Source: Nitrososphaerota archaeon (GTDB lineage Archaea > Thermoproteota > Nitrososphaeria > Nitrososphaerales > Nitrosopumilaceae). Taken from it: 36,528 bases of DNA. The DNA is taken from the NCBI GenBank assembly GCA_022574415.1, contig JACZSC010000004.1:1-36528 (forward strand). Reading direction: 5' to 3'. This document shows positions 21,444 to 29,710 of the stretch, in pieces. Under the pieces are notes generated by a model. The model searched no databases, was not told where the DNA came from, and was given only the letters and a program-made list of their open reading frames with translations. The translations under genes were made by a program, and so were the position numbers. Position 1 is the stretch's first letter, and every line of letters begins with the position of its first letter.

Positions 21444-22121
21444 CTAAGTTATAATCTCAAACTTGCCGTTTGTTTTTGCCTTGTAAATAACGTCAGGCTT
21501 TCGAGTAAAAATTCCAACCTCCATCACCCCTGGTATTTGTATAATTTTTTGTGCGAGTGTTTTTGGCGATTTTATGATTCCAAAATCACAATCTAAAATG
21601 ACATTTCCATTTTCTGTATGGAACGGATAGCCCCTATCTAGCGTACGCAACTTTGGTTTTCCTTTGAGCATTTTGATTGACCTGATAACAGTATTTCTTG
21701 CAAGAGGATGTACCTCTACAGGAACTGGTCTGTTGAAATATTTTACAAATTTAGATTTGTCAGCCATGATTACAACCTTTTTTGCCGAGTTTATCAGAAT
21801 GTTTTCTCGAAGTAGTGCACCACCACCTCCTTTAATCAAATTTTTTTGTGAATCAATTTGGTCTGCGCCATCAAATACTACATCGATGTGATCAACTTGA
21901 TCAGCACCAAGCAATGGAATTCTGCATTCTTCTGCAACCAGTTTTATTTGAAGTGATGTGGGCACACCTTTAATCTGAATTTTTTTTGATTTGATAAACG
22001 ATGAAAGTGATTTTACAAATGCAGTTGCTGCTCTTCCACTACCAAGACCCAAAACATATCCATCTTTTACATACTTTAATGCGTCAGTTGACAATGCCGA
22101 TATGGCATTATCAAATGACAA
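21444..22121 (-). CDS. rpiA: Ribose-5-phosphate isomerase A (225 aa, TTG start)
   Basis: Interconverts ribose 5-phosphate and ribulose 5-phosphate. Motifs: GLGSGRAATAFVKSL (phosphate loop), DVVFDGADQID (catalytic acids) and KGGGGALLRENI. The length is normal. The start is a TTG directly abutting the stop of the gene before it (22122), with GAGGTGGAG just upstream as SD, so the two are translationally coupled. The co-transcribed set is LSm, L37e, coiled-coil protein, RpiA. Confidence 0.92.
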   Translation of the reverse strand: MSFDNAISALSTDALKYVKDGYVLGLGSGRAATAFVKSLSSFIKSKKIQIKGVPTSLQIKLVAEECRIPLLGADQVDHIDVVFDGADQIDSQKNLIKGGGGALLRENILINSAKKVVIMADKSKFVKYFNRPVPVEVHPLARNTVIRSIKMLKGKPKLRTLDRGYPFHTENGNVILDCDFGIIKSPKTLAQKIIQIPGVMEVGIFTRKPDVIYKAKTNGKFEIIT

Positions 22122-23018
22122 TCACTCCACCTCAGCTTGTTCTAATCTGGAGAGAGCCTTCGTTATCTCTGCTTTAATTTTAATAAGATCATCTTCGTCT
22201 TCAATTTTTTCTTCATCAGGTAACTCTACCACTAGTTTTGGCGCACTTTCTTGTGGTGTAGGTGATGTGAACACTGGAATAACTTGTTGACTAGGTGTTT
22301 CTGACTTCATTTCAGGGATGGATGAAGTTGTTTGAATAATTTCAATTTTTTCTGGAACTTTTTGTTCTGGCTTTGAAACCTCTTCAACAATCTCAGTTTT
22401 TGGTTGAGTTGGTTTTGATTCAAAGAATGGGAATTGTGGTGTTTTTGCTGATATTTCAGTAAGTGTTATTAATTCTACAGGGTTTGCCGGAGGGATCTGG
22501 ACTGTTGGAACAATGATTTGCGGTCTTGGTTTTTCTGGAGCCTTTTCTTCAATTGCAACTTTTTCTTTACTTTCTTGCTTTGGTTTGGGCGGTTCTTTTT
22601 CTGGAATTTGTGAATTAGCAATTGTAATCTTTGATGATAGTTCATACAAACTCTTGTCAAGCTGTGACAATTTTTGATCCATTAGTGTGATCAACCCTTC
22701 TCCTACAGGACCAAGGTCAGGGTGTTTGCTTGCAGCTTCCAGCTTATCGATTTTGGCCAGAATTATCCCCAGTTGATATTGATATCTTGATAGTAATTTA
22801 TCTCGCTGAATTTTACCAAGGCCAGTATCATTTTGATAAAGACGGGTTATTGTTTTTGTAAGAACCTCTCTTTCAATTTGTAAGGAATTAATTTGATTTT
22901 TGATGCTGGAATTTGCACCTAGGCTTGCAAGTTGTGGCTTATTTCTAGGAAATTTTTTAATTGCTGCTGCTGTACACACACCTGCAATCGAGCTAAGAAA
23001 AAGTACAATTTCTTGCAT
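22122..23018 (-). CDS. Membrane-anchored coiled-coil protein with Pro-rich tail (298 aa)
   Basis: ATG at 23018 immediately follows the L37e stop (TAAATG). A short hydrophobic N-terminal segment (IVLFLSSIAGVCTAAAI) is a membrane anchor or signal. Residues 35-140 are a charged helical region (QINSLQIEREVLTKTITRL) likely to be a coiled coil, followed by a long Pro/Glu/Lys/Thr linker with EKEPPKPKQESKEK and an acidic end (DEEKIEDEDDLIK). No enzyme motif. In several thaumarchaeal genomes a similar gene follows L37e, but I recall no name. Confidence 0.7.
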   Translation of the reverse strand: MQEIVLFLSSIAGVCTAAAIKKFPRNKPQLASLGANSSIKNQINSLQIEREVLTKTITRLYQNDTGLGKIQRDKLLSRYQYQLGIILAKIDKLEAASKHPDLGPVGEGLITLMDQKLSQLDKSLYELSSKITIANSQIPEKEPPKPKQESKEKVAIEEKAPEKPRPQIIVPTVQIPPANPVELITLTEISAKTPQFPFFESKPTQPKTEIVEEVSKPEQKVPEKIEIIQTTSSIPEMKSETPSQQVIPVFTSPTPQESAPKLVVELPDEEKIEDEDDLIKIKAEITKALSRLEQAEVE

Positions 23019-23186
23019 TTAGGTATACCATTTGATCCATGAGTACTTTCTAATTTTAGCCTCGGGAAAACCACAACTTGCACATCGATGATGACGCTTG
23101 TGAAAAGAGTTTTTCCCACATCTTCTACATCTGATGTGAACACTTTTCCTTGTAAAACCACCCATCGAAGTTGTTCCTTTCACCAT
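23019..23186 (-). CDS. rpl37e: Ribosomal protein L37e (55 aa)
   Basis: The minus-strand frame starts [20 protein letters not shown], contains [20 protein letters not shown] and ends with a basic YSWIKWYT. The C-x2-C pair repeated after 14 residues is the L37e zinc ribbon. It is 55 residues, slightly short. It follows the LSm gene by 10 nt in the usual archaeal LSm-L37e arrangement, and its stop abuts the next start. Confidence 0.95.
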   Translation of the reverse strand: MVKGTTSMGGFTRKSVHIRCRRCGKNSFHKRHHRCASCGFPEAKIRKYSWIKWYT

Positions 23187-23196
23187 GTCTAATCAC

Positions 23197-23430
23197 TCAC
23201 TTTGGTGGTGGTGGTGATATCATCACCACATTATCTCCTCGTACAACAATGGTGCCAAGACTTTTTGAATCGCCCTCAGAAGGGATCTCTTCTGATTGAT
23301 CGAGTAGCAGGTTCATGTGCTGGTCAAAACCCAGCAATTTTCCTCTAATTGTCTTGTTACCTTTGAGCTTGATCAAGACAACTTCGTTAATGCTCTCATC
23401 CAATACTTTTACTGCCATATCTACGGACAT
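23197..23430 (-). CDS. Sm-like archaeal protein (SmAP/LSm, 77 aa)
   Basis: A ring-forming RNA-binding protein. The Sm1 motif is in [20 protein letters not shown] with the N-x-LL of QHMNLLLDQ, and the Sm2 motif is in [15 protein letters not shown]. The C-terminal PPPPK is short. It forms hexamers or heptamers that bind U-rich RNA, in RNA processing and tRNA maturation. Genomic partner: L37e downstream, as in most archaea. The start is the first ATG (MSVDMAVKV); the internal ATG at residue 5 is possible. Confidence 0.95.
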   Translation of the reverse strand: MSVDMAVKVLDESINEVVLIKLKGNKTIRGKLLGFDQHMNLLLDQSEEIPSEGDSKSLGTIVVRGDNVVMISPPPPK

Positions 23431-23475
23431 TTACTTCACTTATTAGCGTGAGTAATAGGGGATTATATTAAAATT

Positions 23476-24210
23476 TTATTGGTGTAAATTAGGATTTTTA
23501 GTAGTAAGGCAAGTTTGACACTTTTTTGCAAGGTTATTCACGATTTCTGATAACATTTTTTCACCTTGTCTTTTCGTTGATTTTCTAGGATCACCCCATA
23601 CACCATTTTTTGTAGCAGCAGGAAAGGATTTTGTGGCTAATTTTTTTAGTTTAGAAATTTCTTTTTCATTTAATCCCTTAGTCACGAGCCCTTTTTTTGC
23701 AAACCTCATTTTTGCCTTATTTGACACAGCAAGCATTAGACTAGTTTCTGATAATCCTGCATGATCAAAACGACTTTTCATAAAATTCCAATATGAGAGA
23801 ACAAACACACGTATTTTTCCCTTTGAAACCTTCTTTACTTTCTTACCAAGATTAATGAGAGCCTTTTGATTCCCATAATGACCATTTATAATAAAAACCG
23901 TTTTAATTCCATTACTAGATAGTGACACGCACATGTCAATTAGCAATTTTTGTAACGTTGATGACTTGATACTTACATTAAAGAAAGGAACATGTTCAAA
24001 AGAGACCCCATAGTCTATTGTGGGAAATAGCAAAAAATTCTTTTTCTCTGTTAGCCTCAATGCAATCTCAGTAACTAGGTCCGAGTCGGTAGATACCGGA
24101 AGGTGGGGACCATGCTGCTCAAGTGAGCCTATGGGAATTACTGCTACCTGTTTTTTATTTTTGATAATTTTTCTGAGATTGGGATCTAATTGATCTTTAA
24201 CTACTACCAT
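23476..24210 (-). CDS. Creatininase-family amidohydrolase (244 aa), possibly the F420/riboflavin ArfB deformylase
   Basis: The metal-binding motifs are in VIPIGSLEQHGPHLPVSTD (Glu, His, Asp), INGHYGNQ (His) and AGLSETSLML (Glu). In this family are creatinine amidohydrolase, the mycofactocin enzyme MftE and the archaeal FAPy deformylase ArfB of flavin and F420 synthesis. Because thaumarchaea make F420 and riboflavin, ArfB is plausible, but the substrate is not shown by sequence alone. It ends 4 nt after the PurU gene begins its 3' end, on the same strand. Confidence 0.82.
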   Translation of the reverse strand: MVVVKDQLDPNLRKIIKNKKQVAVIPIGSLEQHGPHLPVSTDSDLVTEIALRLTEKKNFLLFPTIDYGVSFEHVPFFNVSIKSSTLQKLLIDMCVSLSSNGIKTVFIINGHYGNQKALINLGKKVKKVSKGKIRVFVLSYWNFMKSRFDHAGLSETSLMLAVSNKAKMRFAKKGLVTKGLNEKEISKLKKLATKSFPAATKNGVWGDPRKSTKRQGEKMLSEIVNNLAKKCQTCLTTKNPNLHQ

Positions 24211-24214
24211 GATT

Positions 24215-25057
24215 TCACTTGGATTTTAGGTGAACTTTTCTCCAGCGAACATCCAACTTATTCTCAAGATGCATCTTTACTGCCTTTAACAAAGTTTGAG
24301 CTTCGAGCTTTTGACCACATCTCCCAATGTCATCAATTGTATCGTTAGGATCAACTTTGAATGAATCTTGGAAAATTATTGGTCCTTGATCAAGATTTTC
24401 GGTAACATAATGAGCCGTTACACCAATAATTTTAGTTCCTCTTTCATATGCTTGTGCATAAGCTAGTGCCCCAGGAAATGCCGGGAGAAGAGAAGGATGA
24501 ATGTTGATGATTCTTTCTGGGTAGCGCCAAACAAAGTTAGGGGTAAGAATCCTCATGTATCGTGCAAGAACAATTAGGTCAATATCATATTTTTTGCAAA
24601 TTTTGATGAGACTTTTTTCAGCTTTATCCTGATTCTGTTCCCGTACTAGAACAAAAGGAATTTTTGCTTTTTTTGTAGTAGTTGAAAGCGTTTTTTCAGT
24701 GCCTACAATGACAGAGATTTTTCCTTTTAATGATTTTTTTGATTTTAGAATTGTTTCAAGACAATGAGCCTCTTTTGTTACAAATATGGCGATATTTTTT
24801 TGAGCACTAAACTCGTGATGTATGCTAACCTCCATTCGTTGTTTCTTTGCTATCTTTTGTAAATCACTATCAAATTTTTTTACATTGATACTTTTTGTAA
24901 ATGAAACTTCAAGATACATTCCGAAAAGTCCTTTCATAACATTTTGATTTACTTTTTCAATGTTAGCTCCATTTTGAAATACAAAATTTGTAAAAGTGGC
25001 AACTATTCCTTCTCTATCTTTTCCAACTATAGTGATTCCAACGATTGTCTTTTTCAC
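24215..25057 (-). CDS. purU: Formyltetrahydrofolate deformylase-like (280 aa)
   Basis: Hydrolyses 10-formyl-tetrahydrofolate to formate and tetrahydrofolate. The N-terminal ACT domain (ITIVGKDREGIVATFTNF is its first strand-helix, residues 8-27) is followed by a formyltransferase fold with INIHPSLLPAFPG (His) and YVTENLDQGPII (Asp). The length matches PurU (280). Related phosphoribosylglycinamide formyltransferase lacks an ACT domain, so PurU is preferred. The start is ATG at 25057. Confidence 0.88.
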   Translation of the reverse strand: MKKTIVGITIVGKDREGIVATFTNFVFQNGANIEKVNQNVMKGLFGMYLEVSFTKSINVKKFDSDLQKIAKKQRMEVSIHHEFSAQKNIAIFVTKEAHCLETILKSKKSLKGKISVIVGTEKTLSTTTKKAKIPFVLVREQNQDKAEKSLIKICKKYDIDLIVLARYMRILTPNFVWRYPERIINIHPSLLPAFPGALAYAQAYERGTKIIGVTAHYVTENLDQGPIIFQDSFKVDPNDTIDDIGRCGQKLEAQTLLKAVKMHLENKLDVRWRKVHLKSK

Positions 25058-25122
25058 GACGGTTTTTGATGATCATACCTTATTAATGCTTAAAATATTC
25101 TGTAGAAAATTTCATGGGGTTA

Positions 25123-25207
25123 TGCGGAAGGTGGGATTCGAACCCACGAACCCCTAAGAGACAGGGTCCTAAGCCCTGCGCCTTTGACCAGGCTTGGCAA
25201 CTTCCGC
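25123..25207 (-). tRNA. tRNA-Leu(TAG)
   Basis: The acceptor arms GCGGAAG/CTTCCGC pair perfectly, with discriminator A. The anticodon stem CAGGG/CCCTG encloses CTTAGGA, giving anticodon TAG, which reads CTA. The long variable arm of a class II tRNA is present (TCTCTTAGGGGT region). T-arm GTGGGTTCGAATCCCAC. Length 85 nt with no intron and no encoded CCA. Its 5' side shares a 47-nt gap with the divergent phosphohexomutase gene. Confidence 0.96.
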
Positions 25208-25254
25208 AACGCAACTGCCATTAAACACAAATTTATCTATTGTTGATAGACATC

Positions 25255-26604
25255 ATGGCAAAACTATTTGGAACAAATGGAATTCGTGGAGTTTTTGGCG
25301 ATGATTTAACTTTAGATTTTATTCATGACATTACTTTGTCTATTGCAACATTTTTCAAACAAGGACCAATCATTGTAGGATATGATGGTCGTCATTCTAG
25401 TCATACAATTGCCAAAGTTGTTTGTTCTGCATTGAATTATTATGGATTAGATTGTAAAAATGCTGGACTTGTTCCAACACCATGTTTAGAATTCGCAGCA
25501 AAAAGTCTTGGTTACAAAGGAGGAATTATGATCACTGCATCACATAATCCACCAGAATATAATGGCATCAAACCTGTTGCAAGTAATGGTGTTGAGATCT
25601 CTCATGAGGATGAATTACTAGTTGAAGACATTTATTTTAACAAAAAATGGCAAAATTCAACTCAAAAGTTTGGTACTACTACAATTGAAGATAAGGCCCT
25701 CGAAATCTACCTGAATGGAGTTAAATCTCAAGTTGATGTTGATAGAATAATTTCAAAAAAATTCAAAATTGTCTTGGATTTAGGAAACGGAGCGCAGGTA
25801 GATGTCGCACCAAAATTTTGTCAAGAATTAGGCTGTGATGTGGAAACCATTAATGAAAAAATTGATGGCAATTTTTCTGGCCGTGGTTCTGAACCAACCC
25901 CTGAGAATCTAGGAGAGTTATCCAAAGCTGTTTTGAATAATCACGCAGATCTTGGTATAGCTTTTGATGGAGATGGCGATCGAAGTTTGTTTTGTGATAA
26001 CAACGGACAAATTTTGACAGGTGACAAATCTGCATCACTTTTATCAAATTATATTTTGGGAAAAAACCCTGGTTCAACCATTGTTACTTGTCTGAATTCT
26101 AGTTCTAACATTGAGAGTCTGGCTGAAAAAAACAATGGCAAAGTTATCAGAACCAAAGTGGGTAGTGTTGAAGTTTCTAAAAAGATGATTTCGATTGACG
26201 CTTTGATTGGTTTTGAGGAAAATGGGGGTTTCATGTATGGAAGACATAATCAAGTTAGGGATGGTATAATGACTTTGGCCTTGATTTTTGACTTGTTGGC
26301 TACAACTGGAAAAACAATGTCAGAAGAAGTTGAATCACTTCCTCCATCATTTACAACAAAAGATAAAATTTCGTGTTCGGTGGATGAAGCAAAAAAAATT
26401 ATTGACACTCTAAAACAACAATATCCAAACGCTGATACTTTTGATGGAATCAAAATTACATTTGACGAAAAAAATTGGGTTATGATCAGACCTAGTGGAA
26501 CAGAACCAATTGTAAGAATTTATGCTGAAGCTAATTCACAAAAAAGACTTGATGAGCTCATGTCAGAATACATTCAAAAAATAAAATTAATTATTTCCAG
26601 ATAA
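25255..26604 (+). CDS. glmM: Phosphohexomutase, phosphoglucosamine mutase type (449 aa)
   Basis: Interconverts hexose 1- and 6-phosphates. The phosphoserine is in MITASHNPPEYNG, metal binding in FDGDGDRSL, sugar binding in FEENGGFMYG, phosphate binding in RPSGTEPIV. The opening FGTNGIRGVFG is typical of GlmM. The substrate could be glucosamine-, glucose- or mannose-phosphate; the GlmM type is preferred from the opening motif. The start is ATG 25255 (MAKLFGTNGIRG); the TTG at 25240 is in frame but upstream of a TATA-compatible start (ATTTATCT at about 25231). Confidence 0.88.
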   Translation: MAKLFGTNGIRGVFGDDLTLDFIHDITLSIATFFKQGPIIVGYDGRHSSHTIAKVVCSALNYYGLDCKNAGLVPTPCLEFAAKSLGYKGGIMITASHNPPEYNGIKPVASNGVEISHEDELLVEDIYFNKKWQNSTQKFGTTTIEDKALEIYLNGVKSQVDVDRIISKKFKIVLDLGNGAQVDVAPKFCQELGCDVETINEKIDGNFSGRGSEPTPENLGELSKAVLNNHADLGIAFDGDGDRSLFCDNNGQILTGDKSASLLSNYILGKNPGSTIVTCLNSSSNIESLAEKNNGKVIRTKVGSVEVSKKMISIDALIGFEENGGFMYGRHNQVRDGIMTLALIFDLLATTGKTMSEEVESLPPSFTTKDKISCSVDEAKKIIDTLKQQYPNADTFDGIKITFDEKNWVMIRPSGTEPIVRIYAEANSQKRLDELMSEYIQKIKLIISR

Positions 26605-26652
26605 CATATTTAAGACCAATTGGAAGCATGGAAGGAATGAGGATAATCCCAC

Positions 26653-27051
26653 ATGGTGATGAAAATGGCTAAGCCTTACTATGTAAAATTCCAAACTCCA
26701 GAGGAACTTGTAAGCCCAATTTATGAGGCTCTTAGAGTTGCAACACAAAGTGGTAAGGTTCGAAAGGGAACAAATGAAGCTACAAAAGCCATTGAACGTG
26801 GTACAAGCAAACTAATTGTTATTGCTGAAGATGTTGAACCACCGGAGGTCGTTGCCCATCTTCCAATTCTGTGTGACGAACAAAATACAGCTTACGTATT
26901 TGTTCCAAGCAAACAAGAACTTGGAAAAGCCTTAGGTATTGATATTACATCTGCAGCTGCTGCAATTTTGGATTCTGGCGATGCACAGCATATTGTTGAT
27001 CAAGTTATATCATCTATCTCTAAAATCAAAGGTGGCAAGTCTGATCAATGA
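26653..27051 (+). CDS. rpl7ae: Ribosomal protein L7Ae / box C/D RNA-binding protein (132 aa)
   Basis: A ribosomal and sRNA kink-turn binding protein, also part of RNase P and box C/D complexes. RNA-binding motif [14 protein letters not shown] is near residues 38-51, and [16 protein letters not shown] near 57-72. The ATG at 26653 has GAGG 10 nt upstream; a second ATG at 26665 (MAKPYYV) has GGTGAT in front and is an equal candidate. It overlaps the S28e gene by 4 nt (ATGA). Confidence 0.95.
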   Translation: MVMKMAKPYYVKFQTPEELVSPIYEALRVATQSGKVRKGTNEATKAIERGTSKLIVIAEDVEPPEVVAHLPILCDEQNTAYVFVPSKQELGKALGIDITSAAAAILDSGDAQHIVDQVISSISKIKGGKSDQ

Positions 27052-27260
27052 GCACCAAAACTGCAACAGTGACCAAAGCTGAGGTAATACAAATAGTTGG
27101 TAGAACTGGCATTGCTGGTGAAGTAATTCAGGTTAGAGTAAAAATTCTAGAAGGAAACGACAAAGGACGAATTCTTACACGAAATGTTAAAGGCTCAATT
27201 CGAATGAATGACATCCTCATGCTTAGAGAAACAGAACGAGAAGCCAAGAAGATAAGGTGA
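27048..27260 (+). CDS. rps28e: Ribosomal protein S28e (70 aa)
   Basis: A small-subunit protein with an S1-like barrel: [19 protein letters not shown] and [17 protein letters not shown]. The family signature RETEREAKK closes it. ATG at 27048 overlaps the L7Ae stop; its own stop (TGA, 27258-27260) abuts the next start. Order L7Ae-S28e-L24e-Ndk-aIF5B is conserved in archaea. Confidence 0.97.
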   Translation: MSTKTATVTKAEVIQIVGRTGIAGEVIQVRVKILEGNDKGRILTRNVKGSIRMNDILMLRETEREAKKIR

Positions 27261-27467
27261 TTGAGTATGAGTCTTTTAGTAAAACCGTGCAGTTTTTGTG
27301 ATAGGCCAGTTTCCAAAGGTTCTGGTTCCATGCTTGTGAAAAATGATGGTACAGTTTTCTGGTTTTGTTCATCAAAATGTAAAAAAAATATGCTTGTACT
27401 CAAACGAGACCCTAGGAAATTAAAGTGGACAAAAAAATATGTCAAAGGCGGAATTAGAAAGAAATAG
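27261..27467 (+). CDS. rpl24e: Ribosomal protein L24e (68 aa, TTG start)
   Basis: Zinc-binding large-subunit protein: CSFCDRPVSKGSG and FWFCSSKCKKN provide four Cys. The start could be the TTG at 27261, which abuts the S28e stop, or the ATG at 27267; the family usually begins about 5-8 residues before the first Cys pair, allowing either. The basic end KWTKKYVKGGIRKK is typical. Confidence 0.96.
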   Translation: MSMSLLVKPCSFCDRPVSKGSGSMLVKNDGTVFWFCSSKCKKNMLVLKRDPRKLKWTKKYVKGGIRKK

Positions 27468-27469
27468 CC

Positions 27470-27871
27470 TTGCCAGAACAAACATTGATAGTATTAAAAC
27501 CAGATGCAGTAGAACGAAATCTCATCGGTGAAATTTTATCACGATTTGAAAAATTAAATTTGTCAATTGTTAAACTACAAAAGCTGAATTATTCTAAAGA
27601 GATGGCCGAATCATTTTATTCTGTCCACAAAGAAAAACCCTTTTTTAGTGAACTTGTATCCTATATCTCCTCAGGTCCAGTTATCGTTGCAGTACTTGAG
27701 GGAGAAAATGTCATAGAAAAAATTCGTGAAATTAACGGTGCTACAGATCCAGAAAAAGCCGCAAAAGCTTCAATTCGTGGAGATTTTGGAGTTAGCATTA
27801 CAAAAAATACTGTTCACGCGTCAGACTCTCCGCAAAGTTTTGAAAAGGAAGTGAAAGTAGTATTTCCGTGA
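27470..27871 (+). CDS. ndk: Nucleoside diphosphate kinase (133 aa, TTG start)
   Basis: Transfers the terminal phosphate of NTPs to NDPs. The phospho-His is in NTVHASDSPQSFEKE, and TLIVLKPDAVERNLIGEI is the ATP-binding start. The TTG at 27470 is the likely start, 2 nt after the L24e stop. Slightly short for Ndk but complete. Confidence 0.95.
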   Translation: MPEQTLIVLKPDAVERNLIGEILSRFEKLNLSIVKLQKLNYSKEMAESFYSVHKEKPFFSELVSYISSGPVIVAVLEGENVIEKIREINGATDPEKAAKASIRGDFGVSITKNTVHASDSPQSFEKEVKVVFP

Positions 27872-27874
27872 TCA

Positions 27875-29659
27875 GTGTTGAAAATAAGACAACCAATTGT
27901 GGTAGTACTTGGCCACGTAGATTCTGGAAAAACATCAATTCTTGATAAAATTAGAGGAACTGGAGTTCAAGAAAGAGAAGCAGGTGGAATAACACAACAC
28001 ATTGGTGCAAGTTTTCTTCCAATCGAAACTTTGAAGAAAATATGTGGACCACTTTACAAAAAATTAGAAGAATCCGAACATCATATTCCTGGCATCTTGG
28101 TAATTGATACTCCAGGACATGAGATATTTACCAATCTGCGAGCTAGAGGAGGTTCTGCTGCCGACATTGCAATTTTAGTAGTTGATGTTAATCGTGGGTT
28201 TCAACCACAAACAAACGAAAGTCTAAAGATTTTGGAAAGTCGTAAAGTTCCCTTTATGGTTGCACTTAACAAGACTGATCAGATTTCTGGATGGAGACCA
28301 ACTGAAACTAATTTTATTTCCCAAGCCATCAAAGAACAAGACCAGTTTATTCAAACAACTCTTGATGAGCAAATATACAATGTGGTTGGAACTCTGTCTG
28401 TTCTGGGATATCAATCTGAGGCCTTTTGGAGAGTAAAAAATTACAAAAAGGAGATTGCCATAGTTCCAGTTTCTGCCAGAACTGGAGTTGGAATTCCTGA
28501 ACTTCTTACCGTTCTAGTTGGACTAGCCCAACAATACCTGCAGAAAAAACTGACTCAGGAACAAAAACCTTCACGCGGAATAGTTCTAGAGGTAAATGAT
28601 GAGGTTGGATTAGGCCCAACAGCTAACATCATCCTAGTTGATGGCTCACTAAACAAGGATAACACAATTCTTGTTGCAAAAAGAGATGGTGTCATTGTAA
28701 CAAAGCCAAAGGTAATCCTTCTTCCAAAACCACTAGATGAGATGCGAGACCCTAGAGACAAATTCAAACCAGTGGAAGAGGTTCATGCTGCAGCAGGAGT
28801 CAAAATTGCATCACCAGATCTTGAGGGCGTATTACCAGGAAGTACAGTTTATGTCGCATCTAATGAATCAGAAATTGCACAATTTAAAAAAGAAATTGAG
28901 GCAGAGATGGCTTCTGTCTTTATAGATCAGGAAACTTCTGGTATTACCTTAAAGTGTGATACCATTGGTTCCCTTGAAGCAATAACCGAGATGTTAAAGC
29001 GTGAGCAAATTCCAGTTGCAAAGGCAGACATTGGCCCTGTGAATCGTAGGGATGTTGTTGGGGCAAAAGTAATCAAAGAAAAAGACAGACATCTTGGTGT
29101 GATTTTGTCATTTAATGTAAAGATACTGCCTGATGCAAGAGATGAAGCTGATACCAATCACATTAGAATTTTTGATGAAAATGTGATCTATAATCTGATT
29201 GATAATTATACAAAATGGGTCACAGAAGATACTACTCATGAAGAAGATGCAATTTTTGTAGAATTTACTCCTATTGTCAAGTTTACCTTTCTCAAAGGGT
29301 ATGTGTTTAGGAACAATGATCCTGCTGTTTTTGGAATTAGAGTTGATGTTGGAACACTACGACAAAAGGTTCGGTTTATGAGAATGGATGGCAAAGAAAT
29401 TGGTAAGATCCACCAGCTTCAAGAATCTGGAAAGACAGTTGAATCAGCTGAAACTGGCAAGGAGGTTGCTTGTTCTGTGAAAGGAGTTACCATTGGAAGA
29501 CAAATCTCTGAAGAGGATGTCTTTTACACACTTCCAACATCAAATGAGGTAAAATATCTTCTCAAAAAATACTCACACAAGCTAAGTTCTGAACAATTCA
29601 ATCTACTCAATGAGATAGTTGAGATTCAGCGAAAAAAAGATCCTGCATATGGATATTGA
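27875..29659 (+). CDS. infB: Translation initiation factor IF-2, archaeal aIF5B (594 aa)
   Basis: A GTPase that promotes subunit joining. G1 is GHVDSGKTSILD, G3 is DTPGHEIF, G4 is NKTDQ. Switch-region motif GGITQHIGA follows the P-loop, and domains II-IV continue to the C-terminal region with KGVTIGRQIS. It lacks a long N-terminal extension, as usual in archaea. The start is GTG 27875, 3 nt after the Ndk stop. Alternative: TTG 27878. Confidence 0.97.
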   Translation: MLKIRQPIVVVLGHVDSGKTSILDKIRGTGVQEREAGGITQHIGASFLPIETLKKICGPLYKKLEESEHHIPGILVIDTPGHEIFTNLRARGGSAADIAILVVDVNRGFQPQTNESLKILESRKVPFMVALNKTDQISGWRPTETNFISQAIKEQDQFIQTTLDEQIYNVVGTLSVLGYQSEAFWRVKNYKKEIAIVPVSARTGVGIPELLTVLVGLAQQYLQKKLTQEQKPSRGIVLEVNDEVGLGPTANIILVDGSLNKDNTILVAKRDGVIVTKPKVILLPKPLDEMRDPRDKFKPVEEVHAAAGVKIASPDLEGVLPGSTVYVASNESEIAQFKKEIEAEMASVFIDQETSGITLKCDTIGSLEAITEMLKREQIPVAKADIGPVNRRDVVGAKVIKEKDRHLGVILSFNVKILPDARDEADTNHIRIFDENVIYNLIDNYTKWVTEDTTHEEDAIFVEFTPIVKFTFLKGYVFRNNDPAVFGIRVDVGTLRQKVRFMRMDGKEIGKIHQLQESGKTVESAETGKEVACSVKGVTIGRQISEEDVFYTLPTSNEVKYLLKKYSHKLSSEQFNLLNEIVEIQRKKDPAYGY

Positions 29660-29700
29660 TCTTGGTGAAATTTTTCAAGGATAAATTTGAGAAACAAGCT

Positions 29701-29706
29701 AGGAGA
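29701..29706 (+). promoter_or_regulatory. Shine-Dalgarno sequence deciding the start of the 713-codon surface-protein frame
   Basis: AGGAGA ends 4 nt before the ATG at 29711, so this ATG is chosen over an in-frame TTG at 29687. Confidence 0.6.
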
Positions 29707-29710
29707 ACAT

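Noticed and set aside
22475-22660. Basic minus-strand frame within the coiled-coil gene
   Set aside because: Frame-shifted reading of the Pro/Lys-rich linker in the real gene.
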